NCBI GenBank assembly: GCA_025403435.1
Contig: CM046345.1
Location: 2,046,001-2,110,000 of the forward strand
Origin: Artocarpus heterophyllus
Lineage: Eukaryota > Streptophyta > Magnoliopsida > Rosales > Moraceae
Direction: 5' to 3'
Length of the DNA: 64,000 bases
A model generated the notes under the pieces. That model was not told the origin of the DNA. It worked only from the letters and a program-made list of their open reading frames with translations, and searched no databases. Both the position numbers and the translations under genes were made by a program. Below are positions 1 through 11,000 of this stretch, piece after piece; the first letter of the stretch is position 1, and each line of letters begins with the position of its first letter.

Positions 1-3000
1 GAACATCAGCTAGTTGATCTTTAGACGAGACAAAAGGAGTACAAATTAGCCCGCTATCCAACTTCTCCTTTATGAAGTGTCTATCAACTTCAATATGCTT
101 CGTTCGATCATGTTGCACTGGATTGTGAGCAATACTAATAGCCGACTTGTTGTCACAATATAGCCTCATTGGACCTTCCCATTTTATCTGTAGATCATCT
201 AAGATTATCTTTAGCCACAATAATTCACACACTCCTAATGCCATTGACCTGAACTCTGACTCTGCACTTGATCTTGCCACTACACTTTGCTTCTTGCTTC
301 TCCACGTCACAAGGTTACCTCCCAGAATAGTGCAATAGCCTGAAGTTGATCTTCTATCAATTAGTGATCCTGCATAATCTGCATCCGTGTAGGCTTCTAG
401 TGTCATTCCTATCCCTTTTTTAAACAAAATTCCTCTTCCGGGACTGCCTTTTAAGTACTGAAGAATCCTATGCACAGCTTTGAGATGTACTTCTTTAGGG
501 TTGTGCATAAATTGGCTAACTATACTTACCGCAAAGGCAATATCAGGTCTCGTATGTGCCAAATATATCAATTTTCCCACAAGTCTTTGATAAGAAGCTT
601 TTTCTACCACGGCATCTTCTGGGGCATCACACAATCCGTGGTTAAATTCTATGGGTGTCTCCACCGGTTTACATCCTAGTTTGCCAGTCTCCTTCAACAA
701 ATCGAGGACATATTTCTGTTGTGAAATAAAAATTCCTTGTTTCGAGTGAGCCACTTCAATACCCAAAAAATACTTTAACCTCCCAAGTTCTTTGATCTCA
801 AACTCCCTCTCAAGGCACTTCTTCAAGTTCTGCATTCCTTCTGCATCATTGCCGGTTACTATGATATCATCTACATATACCAACAAAGCCGTTACTCCTC
901 CTGACGTTGAGTGCTTCACAAACAAAGTGTGGTCTCCTTGGCTCTGTTTATAGCCCAAGTCAATCATTGCCTTAGTAAATCTTCCAAACCATGCTCTTGG
1001 TGACTGCTTTAGTCCATATAGGGCCTTTTTAAGTCTGCACACCATTCCTTCCTTTGATTCAAATCCCGGAGGAATTTCCATATAGATTTCTTCTTCAAGG
1101 TCTCCATGCAAGAATGCGTTTTTTACGTCAAACTGTTGTAAACTCCACCCAAAATTAGCAGCTAATGATAGGAGGACCCGTACCGTATTCATTTTCGCCA
1201 CTGGAGCAAATGTCTCAAGGTAATCTATGCCATAGGTTTGAGTGTACCCTTTGGCTACCAACCTTGCCTTATATCTCTCTAAGGAACCATCGGACTTGTA
1301 TTTTATGGTAAACACCCATCTACAACCCACCAACTTCTTTCCTTTCGGCATACTGACCATCTCCCATGTATTGTTTTTCTCCAAAGCTTCCATCTCTAGT
1401 TTCATGGCATTCTCCCATTCCTTGTGTCCTAATGCCTCGGATACATTTCTTGGAATTGGAATTGTATGTAGGTTGCTAAGGAAGGCTCTATGGTTTTGGG
1501 ACAAATTTTTATAGGACATAAAAAGGTACAGAGGATATTTTGTGCATGTTCGTGTGTTTTTCCTTAGAGCAATTGGTAGGTCTTTGTCACTTTGTTCTTC
1601 AGGTTCATGAATTGGTTTACTTTGGTTGGGTGTAGTTCCGGCTGGCCTAAAGGTTGGCTCGGGCAATTGAGCAGTGGCTTGATTTGGGGATTGAACTTGT
1701 ACAGTTTGAGAGATTGGTACTTTCTTCCTGGAATAGACTTGCAGCGGTCGAACAGTAGTATCTTGATTTCCTTTCTCCTTCATCATTCCTTGTGACTCTA
1801 TGATGGACTCGGATTGAGCAGTGGAAGCCGGGTTGGGCAAAAACTCAACACCCTGAACAGATGGTGACTCAGCAGGCTGACCAGTGGACTCGGGTTGACC
1901 AACAGATGGTGACTCAGCAGGCTGACCAGTGGACTCGGGTTGACCAAAGAACTCAGGGGTTGGTACGGACTGATTAGCAGTGGATGGTTCGGACTGACCT
2001 GCACCTGCAGTGGGAATAGGCTCGGACTGACCAGGAAAAAAATCAAGAAAGAACAAGTCTCTATTTCTATCTTCATCCAATCTCTCCCCCTGAAGATAGG
2101 TATTTTGGAAATATGACTCATTTTCAAAAAAGGTGACATCGGCTGAGACAAAGAATTTACGCGAAGGTGGATGATAACATTTATACCCTTTTTGTGTGGA
2201 AGAGTATCCGATGAAAACACACTTAATAGCACGTGGATCAAGTTTACCCCGATTTTGAGAGTGAACATGGACAAAGACTACACTACCAAAGATTCTAGGA
2301 GTAAGATTATTGGATGGATTAAAATGTGGAAAGAATTTTGTAAGGATTTCCATTGGACTTTTGTAATCAAGAACCTTTGTAGGAAGTCTATTTATGAGGT
2401 GGGTTGCAGTTAAGACTGCCTCTCCCCAATATTGTTTTGGGACCTTTTTGTGAAATAGGAGAGCTCTAGTGATATCAAGGATATGGCCATTTTTTCGTTC
2501 AGCAACACCATTTTGTTGAGGTGTGCTAATACAGGAAGACTCGTGAATGATCCCTTGTTTTTGAAAAAATGGGGAGAGAAATTGATTAAAATAGTCCCTT
2601 GCATTATCAGAACGAAATCTTTTAATGCCCACATCGAATTGATTTTTGACCATGTTGTAGAAATTAGGGAAAATTGTGCTAACATCAGATTTGTTTTTCA
2701 TAAGATATATCCATGTTATGCGGGTACAATCATCGATAAATGTCACAAACCATTTTGCACCAGAAATGTTTGGTGTCATAGAGGGTCCCCAGATGTCACT
2801 ATGGATGAGAGTGAAAGGAACAAAAGTCTTTGTATTACTTATTGGAAAAGAAGCACGTTTGTGCTTAGCAAATTCACAATCATTACAATGAAATTGATGG
2901 GGAACAGACCCTTTGAATAATGACGGAAAGATAAACTTAAGGACACTAAATGATGGATGACCTAAATGACGATGATAAAGCCAAATTTTGTCTTTGTTGG

Positions 3001-3240
3001 AAATAACAGACTCAGAAAGGAATGATGTAGAAGAGAATTTCTCAACTTCTATTCTTCCACCTTGTTCATCCAAGTAGTAAAGTCTGTCTCTATCACTAGT
3101 ATATCCAATCATCCTCTTCGTGCCCTGCTCCTAAAACACATAATGAGAAGAAAAAAAGGACACATTGCAATTGGAATCTTTTGGTGAGTTTTTGGATTGA
3201 AAGAAGATTAGTAAACAATTTAGGAACATGAAGGACATTT
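1..3240 (-). pseudogene. copia 1 integrase, reverse transcriptase and RNase H (broken, partial)
   Basis: Minus-strand translation shows integrase between about 3100 and 2400, including a PQQNGVAERKNGHILD-like motif. A low-complexity Gly/Gln/Pro/Glu/Ser linker follows near 1800-2050. The RT then shows the polymerase signature LLVYVDDIIVTGND near 850-890, and RNase H begins near position 150. The frame is interrupted by stops and frameshifts. The 3' end is cut by the window edge. Confidence 0.88.
1857..1946 (-). repeat. 45-bp tandem repeat in the copia 1 linker
   Basis: Two almost perfect 45-bp units lie head to tail (compare 1861 onward with 1906 onward). They encode a duplicated 15-residue segment of the GQPESTGQPAESPSV type in the low-complexity linker between integrase and RT. 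The length is a multiple of three, so the duplication kept the frame. Confidence 0.85.
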
Positions 3241-4539
3241 TTAAGGGTGATGTATTAGTTGATATAAACATCCCCTTGACCTGCAATGATGGTTAACTGA
3301 CCCATCAGCTATGGTAATTTTTTTATGGCTAGAACAAGGTGTGTATGAGGTAAAGGATTTAGAGGAATATGTCATATGGTCTGTGGCTCCTGAGTCTATT
3401 ATCCACATGTTTTTGGAAATGGCATCCGAGAAATTAGCAACACAAGAAGAGGATGAAGTACCTGAAAAAACCAGAGAGCATGTACCTGCAGATGAACCGG
3501 TTGGTGCTTTGTCAAGGGATCCCAAAAATGCCTTCAACTTCTCAATGTCCTCCTTATTAAGCTCGGTACCTGAGTTCAGTGAGGTTTCATCACTGCTGGC
3601 CAAATGTGCTTGTCCCAGCTCGCTTATCTGTTGATCAGCTGCATTCCTATTAGCCATTGGAGGTCGGCCATGGAGTTTCCAGCACTTTTCTCTTGTGTGG
3701 CGGTGTTTCTTGCAGTAGGTGCAAAACATCGAGTCTTTATTGAGTGGCTATATGGAATCGACCTGCGTGTTGGTTCCTTCAAGACGGTGTACTGAACCTT
3801 GCACTTTCATTCTCGTGGTTTTTGTTACCATGGCTGAACCATTTTCAGTATGAGACTGAAGCATCACTTCTCTTCGTCCTTCCTCTGCACGGATGATAGC
3901 AATTGTCTCATTTAAGGATGGCAGATCCTCCTTTCCTAAAATCTGCACCCTTACCGCATCAAACTCTGCATTGAGACCTGCAAGACATTCGTAAATGCGC
4001 TCCTTTTCAACAAATCTCTTAAGGATTGCTGCATCATCACTACAACGCATTTGTATGCATTGGTAGTGATCCATTTCCTGCCATAATCCCTGTAAACGGC
4101 TAGAATACTCTGTGACCGAAAGCATTCCTTGCTGTGTTGCTGAAAGTTTCGTTTTAATTTCGAAAATTTGTGCGGCATCATGAACTTTGGAGTACGTTTG
4201 TTTGATGACATCCCATATCTCCTTGGCAGTGTTGAGGAACATGCAAGTGTCACTGATTTCAGGGAGCATAGAGTTCCACAGCCATGACATAACCATGGAA
4301 TCTTGTTCATCCCAAGCATCAAACTTCGGATCCCCTTCCTTAGGTCCCGTACCCAACAAGTGACTCAGTTTACCTCTTCCCTTCAAAAACGTCCGAACCA
4401 TTTGAGACCATTTCAAGTAATTCTTCCCATTCAATCGGTAGGCAGCCTGTATATTCTGCAAATCCCCTGTCGAAACTGCAGCAGAACTCTCGGAAGCTTG
4501 ATTGTCTGAGGCAGGGCTAGTTTCGGTTGAGGATGACAT
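3241..4539 (-). pseudogene. copia 1 gag and protease region (broken)
   Basis: The frame opens with an ATG at 4539 followed by a Ser/Thr-rich stretch. It then encodes a plant copia Gag domain (LNGKNYLKWSQMVRTFL is recognisable). An in-frame TAG near 3746 separates it from a CCHC zinc knuckle (CTYCKKHRHTREKC) and the aspartic protease site (WIIDSGATDHMT). Just after the protease motif the reading frame is lost, so this copy could not make a full polyprotein. Gag packages the RNA and the protease would cut the polyprotein in an active relative. Confidence 0.88.
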
Positions 4540-4615
4540 GATTGGATGGAAGAGAAAGAGGAACTCACGAATTTGGAAAACTAAAAAATTTTTTTCCAGA
4601 AAAAGATAATCCCAA

Positions 4616-4628
4616 GGCGCTGATACCA
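4616..4628 (-). other. Primer-binding site of copia element 1
   Basis: The minus strand reads TGGTATCAGCGCC immediately inside the LTR. It resembles the initiator-Met tRNA complementary site (TGGTATCAGAGC) used by most plant copia elements to prime minus-strand DNA synthesis. Confidence 0.8.
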
Positions 4629-4841
4629 TGTCACAAATTAGGGTTAAAGAGAAAACTTTCTCACGTTTTCTATTATATTGTAAATCAGAAAAATACACAC
4701 ACTTATATAGTTGATACAAAGAAACCAAATCCCACAAAATCAGGAAAAACAAAATCAGGAAACTACTCTAACTAAAAATCTACAAATAACTAACCGAATC
4801 TTCCTAAAAAACTATCCCTATAATCCCGGCTAATCACAACA
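4629..4841 (-). repeat. 5' LTR of copia element 1
   Basis: On the minus strand this 213-bp segment begins TGTTGTGATTAGCC and ends TTTGTGACA, with canonical TG...CA ends. It directly abuts the primer-binding site. The partner LTR is outside the window, so the outer edge is inferred from the terminal dinucleotide only. Confidence 0.75.
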
Positions 4842-5029
4842 AAATGAAATCCAAAATCAATCAGGAACGTAAACAAACAAAAAAGTATATACATAAATAT
4901 ATGAATCGGCGAGCATCTCAAAATACATCCTAGTGTAAAAAGTTTCCCTATGTCCCAGGCAATTATACAAGCAATTACATCACAATTTCTGATGAGTTCT
5001 AAACTATATAAAACCATAAATTGACAAAC
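4842..5029 (-). other. SPK1 intron 16, part upstream of the copia insertion
   Basis: A donor (GTTTGTC) follows exon 16. The next exon expected from the family, which continues VQQ and then a Tyr-Val-Asp-Tyr stretch, is not found between here and the copia LTR. I therefore read this as intron sequence interrupted by the element. Nothing else is recognisable. Confidence 0.7.
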
Positions 5030-8000
5030 CTGGTAACAATATTAACCATGGCTCTGAAAGCTGCAACCTGAAAAACAATGGCCCAAAAAAAAAAAAATTA
5101 GACGGCAGTTCACTGCTAAAACCTAAGGTGAATAATCCAAAATAAAGCGGGCGGGGGGGAAGAATAGGCTATCTCATTATAACTACAAAAGCCATGAATT
5201 TTGCAGCAAAAAATTATTAACTATAGCCCTAAAAGAATCCTATACATAACCTGAAGGGTTTCTCCGCCATTGCCTATCAGATGGAGAAGCATATTCAGAA
5301 TTGGATGAAGAAACTGAAGCAAAGCAGTCGAATCAACATTCTTCAAACTGTTAATAGCCTGCATGCAAAATCACAATCTAAAATTACTCTGTTATATATT
5401 GCCCTAAATCTGAGTTACAAAATTTTGATTATCCAATCCACCTAATTCTAACACTTCCAGAAATATATCAAAATATCAGCACTGAGTTGACAAGAAATTC
5501 AGTGAGATACAGAGAAACAGTTTCTTAAATCCTAACAAGCAAAATTTTGTCAAAGGATATAGAATCTACTATTCTACTTCTACACACTGGCATGACTTTT
5601 ATGATACTTAGGGGTTGTTTGTTTTGAGTACTCTTGGTACTCAATAGACTCAAATTTGGATTTGAGTATTAAGAATCCTTTGAATACGTGTTTGTTTCTC
5701 CCAAACTCCAAATCCTTTGAGCATCAAGAATCCAAGTTTTCAAAGTTCTGCTCCCCCCTAAACTTTTGAACCTCGGATATCTTTGCTACAATAAAAACTG
5801 ATATTCTCTCTCCTATATTTGAGGAAAAAAATAATAATTTTTTCATTTGATATCCAATTGAGATGATTCTTTTTTCATTATGTTCCTGGTGAAGAAAGGA
5901 ATAAATTAAGATCCATATTTCATATTTTTTAGGACCATTAACATTAAGATTTTATTAGATTTGTTAATAAATTAAAAACTATTTTCACTCTCTCCAAACA
6001 CAAATTTCAATTTTATTCCATACTCAGATTAAAACTTAAATGCACATCCAAACGCCAATTCAGATACCAATTCAAATCACTAACTCAAATCCTAATTCAA
6101 ATCACACTAACTCAAATCAAATTACTAATTTGAATCCATTTACCATGCAGACTCTTAAATTTCACGGCGCAGTAATACTATGATGGAACCAATCACAATA
6201 CCAATTTCAATATTTAAAATCACACTGATAGGTGACAACCCAACCCCAAGCACCAACTTAAATTGTAGATTAGTAGAATTATCTAATGTTGTACCTAAAA
6301 AAAATCTAATGCCACATTGTTTAAAAATAAAATTGTAGAAAATATGACAAAAGAAAGCCTTTTTCACCTAGATGCATCTTCCACATAGCAATTTACAATT
6401 CTTTGCTATTCATTTTTACAAGAGGGCGAAGTAGAACAGTAACTTTTTTTTTTTTTTTTGGGAAACAAGAAACTGAATTTATTAAAATAAGAATCATAAT
6501 GTATAAAAAAAAGAGGAGGAGATTTCCTCACAAATCGTGAGTAAAAATTACAAACAAGGGGCCCAATCCCTAACCTTCTCTGAGAATCTCGGACTACCAA
6601 ACTCTTTATCCCTATAAACCCACAAAGAAACCCAAAATTTAATTCTATCCCATAAAGCAAAGCTTTCTTCCTTAATATCATTACGTTTAAAACATAATCA
6701 TAGGCCAAACAGTAATTAAATAGAGCATATTAGGAAGCAATACCTCAAGAAGTTCAGAACCCCAAGGTGGGCTTGTTCGAAGAGTGTGCCTATCATATTC
6801 AAGGAAAAAATCTCTAATTCGTTCGTTAATGGGGTACAACGACGAACAAAGTCTTAACCGCAATCTAAAGATAGTCTTTCCATCTTCCAAATAATCCAGC
6901 CTCTCCTACAATGAGATTAAAAACAATAAAAGCCTTCATTCCAGTCAATCAAAACTAATAACAACATAAGAAAATCAGTGGCGTGGGACAAAGCGTGCAG
7001 ACCAAAATGCAAAGGAGGTTTGGGAATAGGAAACAAAACAAAAAGAAATAAAGCCTTGCTGTGTAAATGGCTGTGGAGATTTCCTTTAGACTAGGATGCT
7101 TTATGGCAAAAGGTCATCAAAGGTAAATACAGGTTGAGTTTAAATAGGTGGAATTCCGGTTCAACAAGCAGAGTTACTTATTGCTGCCCTTGTAAGAATG
7201 TGTATCACTTTGCCAGCTCCTTTTTTCGTCATGTAGAATGGAAGGTTGGTTCAGGGATAAAATTAGATTTTGGGAAGACAGTTGGAGAGGAGATATTTCC
7301 TTTTCAGAAAGATTTCCGGCGTTATACAGATTGTCATGCAGTCACCATGAACCTATAGGTCATTTTCTTTCTGCCAACGACCAGGACTCGGGGAATGAAG
7401 CAAGTTGGGATTTTCATTTTCCAAGGAACTTGTGAAATGGAGAGGCATTGGAAGTTTCGGAGCTTTTATCCATTCTAGAGGGTTTTAAAAGATGGGCTGG
7501 TATACATGATAGACAGTTGTGGAGACTTGATAACTCTGGATTTTTCTTAGTTATATCATATTTTTCATTTTTTGTCTCTGACCTTAATATCCCAGACTTT
7601 CAACTTCGGAATTTTGTTTGGAAAACCTGCGTCCCTTCTAAGATTAAAGTGTTTTGTTGGTTACTGTTACTTGGCAAACTTAATACTCATGATTCTTTGC
7701 AGAAAAGGAATCCTTCTCTTTGTGTTTCTCCGGATTGGTGTGTGATGTGTAAAAGCGAGGAGGAATCGCAAGATCATTTATTTATACATTGCTCCTTCTC
7801 CTACAAAATATGGTGTCTTCTACTCAAGGATTCAGGAATTGCCTGGGTGTTTCCAAAAAATTGCAATTAGCTAGCCACTGCACTATTTGGACATGGAACC
7901 AACAGCAAGCGGAGCCGTCTAGGTCAGGTTAAAGCAATTGCCGTCTGGTGGGAGATTTGGCTAGAGAGGAATAGAAGAATCTTCGAAGACGTTAAGGAAG

Positions 8001-11000
8001 CCCTTTAAGTTTATGGGGCAAGATCAAAACTAACAATCTAACATTGCCCTATGGATTCACCCGGATAAAGAATTTTCAGATTTCATATTTTCTGTTCTAG
8101 TTAAGAACTGGTCTGCAATTTTGTAGATGAGTTTAGGTAGTTTGTGATCTTTTGCAGTTTCTCTGATATTCTTTGATGGCTTTTGGTTGAGATAGTTGGT
8201 TGTAATCATTAATCCATTTGTAAATTTCCCCCTACCAATAAATTTTTTCCAGTTTCCTTTTCCAAAAAAAAAAATCATAAGTAAAAAATAAATTAAAAAA
8301 AGCATCAAAATCTCAAAACATTTCTCAAGCATACCCTGCTAGTATCCTGGAGATAATGTGGAACCAGCTCTTTCATAATCGGCAAAGAAATCTCAGATCT
8401 CAACCTGAGAAAAAGCATTATCATAATGGTCTGAATCATTAACCAGATATCTTAACTATATTTTGAAAAGAACAAAAAACTATCGGATCAAAAATATCTC
8501 TCATAATTTTTATTTTTTTTTTGGGTTGAGAAAACCTGAGAAGGAAAATCACTAAATGTATATACATACTGAGCATGTGATGATAATAGGAGCGCAGCAT
8601 ATCCAATTACTACCTGTAAAATGCATGGGAAAATCAGTCATTTTAATGAAACTTTGTTGGGGGTTTAAGACATGGAAAGTTAAGAAATTATCCATGACAT
8701 GTTGAATCTTACAGGCTTTGGAGCTTCCATTTTAGTTTGAAGATCAACATGGAAGAAAGTGAATAAAAGATGATGAGTTGGTGTCCAGGGAGCAGGGAGC
8801 CAAAGTTTAATCTCATCATGGTAGCAGGCCACCCTAGCTCCAACGGCAACTTGTGTGTGAGACCACCTCTGGAGTGTTGTACCATGCTCCCTTGGATACA
8901 TCGCCTGCTCAAATGAGCCAGCAAAAATCAAATGACTAAGCAAAATTTCCTCATAAGGAGAACAGATTTTAGTACATGGAAGTGATCAGGATGTACTTAC
9001 CTCTAAGGGCTGTCTACGAATATCAGCATCATCCTCCCTAAATTCAACCCGCACAAACAAATTCCTCTTCCGACTTAAACTAACAGTTAAGGGATATACA
9101 TAGAGAAAATGAAAAAGCTGCAAAAAGGGCTCATTTCTTGTTGTAGTGCGGAAGTCGAAAGCTTGGAACTGGAAGTTAACCGAGACAATCATTTAGTTAA
9201 CTGGGAACATGAAGAAAGCATTAACTATGTAACATAGTCAAGATATAAAATGCTAACTATAATTGTAAAAATTATTATTATTTTGGTGAAAAGAAACAAA
9301 CTTTGTCAATTAAAAGAAAGGGGGAATACAGAAAAGGAGGAAGAGATTTACAATGCTACCTATGATTGTAAAAATTAATAGACCTTGCCATGCCTATGTT
9401 GCGTGCATTAACAAGAAATTAAAAACAAAGGAATTGAAGTCAAATTTTCAATTATAAAATGGTACACCAACTAGATGGCAGGTACACGGATCTCAAAAGA
9501 AATGTCTTCCGGGAAGTGACAGTAAAGCAAGAAACATGAGAAAGCAACCCAACAGGATCACACTTACATCATCAACATTGCAATCTTGACCCCTTTGAAC
9601 ATTTGATCCATTTCCAGCATCAAAAGAATTCCACTTAGAATGGCTACCATGGGGCCCTTCTGAACCATTACTGGGTAGCTTCCCATACGAGGAATCAGTA
9701 ATGTGATCCCCCGGATCAACTGAATCATTGGTCACGCTACCGCATTCTGATATATTCTCCAAGTCAGCATGGTTAATTTGGTGCTTCTCAATTTCCAGCC
9801 GCAAAACACCTTTCACAGGTTTATGAATTTTGCGTTTGGGATCCTACATATCATAGGAGAGCTACCATAATGACACAAACATCCCACAAAAAATTAATTA
9901 TAATAATAGATATATACTAGGAAGAACCATGAATAATAACTGTGAGTACCACAACATGAACAAATTCACAGAAAATAACCCTTACATGAAGCATTACATA
10001 AGATAATGCCATCACATACTATCAAGCAACAAACACAAGATAAACACGCCACAAAACTGTAGATGATTGTCGTATGTCAACCAGGGACTCTATAATTTGA
10101 AAAGAAAAGGAAACATAAAAGTAGCAAAATGCTACCTGAGATCTATATGACGTCAAAGGAAGCTTTAAAAAAGAGAACAGAATGGAGGTAAATAACTTAT
10201 AAAGATGTCTGCTATACCTGAAGTGAGTCCTCAGTATAGCTTTCTTTAACTTTATTTAAGTTTGATATCTCCACTATAACAGAGCTCCCACTTGAATAAC
10301 CCAACTTCCCATCTAACGTGACCTTTGCACTAGGCTCAAAAAGACCCTCATGAGAACTTGATCCAGACACACTCGGAGCAAGAGGGCTGCTTGGGGAAGC
10401 AGACCCACCAGAAGCTGCAGTAATGCTGTTATCAAATAATGAAACAATAGCCCAGGCGAAGGACTCTCTGTAAGGCATTATTTGAGACCACACCTGCAGT
10501 TTTTGCCTCTCTCTCTCAGTCAAGTGAACCTGTTCAGTTTAGTTAAATAAATGAGATATAGACTAAGTTTGAAAAGCGGATACTTAATATGTCTACATAC
10601 AACCTTAAATGCATAACAAAAGCCTCAAATCACCAACATTAACAGCACAATTTTGTCCTGTAATAAATCCTGATCCACGTACTTCTACACCATGATGCAG
10701 ACAGCCAACCAACCTTCTTAGTTCTTACATGAACAGGATCAATCAATAATAATGCCTTTTTTTCTGATTTAAGAAGTTTCTCACGCACTATATCAATCAA
10801 GGTAAACACAAATACTATGGAAGTACTCAAAGTCCAATGCTCTTCCACTAGAAAACAACCCAGACTGCAATGGATAATTTTAGTCCAGTATAAGCATTCA
10901 AATTATCAAGGTAACAACACCACCTATATGCAGCGTATTGAAAGTAAAATAACATTTTATTTGTAGGGAAACAGGAAGCAAGGAATATTAGCAAAGTTCA

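Larger units (their letters stand above)
1..4841 (-). mobile_element. Ty1/copia LTR retrotransposon 1, 5' part, degenerate
   Basis: Read on the minus strand, the order is 5' LTR, primer-binding site, gag with a zinc knuckle, protease, integrase, reverse transcriptase, RNase H. Integrase before RT is the Ty1/copia order. The window starts inside RNase H (a CDNKSAISIAHNPV-like stretch near 100-150), so the 3' LTR lies outside. Pol is broken by stops and at least one frameshift. The element lies in a SPIKE1 intron, 188 bp downstream of exon 16, in the same orientation as the gene. Its far target-site duplication cannot be checked here. Confidence 0.93.

Noticed and set aside
3311..3634. Plus-strand 107-codon ORF opposite copia 1 gag/protease
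   Set aside because: It is the antisense shadow of the zinc-knuckle/protease region.
5606..6120. MITE in SPK1 intron 15 (GGGGTTGTTTGTTT start, many TCAAAT repeats)
   Set aside because: There is internal inverted similarity (CAAATTTGGATTTGAG versus later TCAAATC runs). I could not find a matching terminal repeat or target duplication at the other end.
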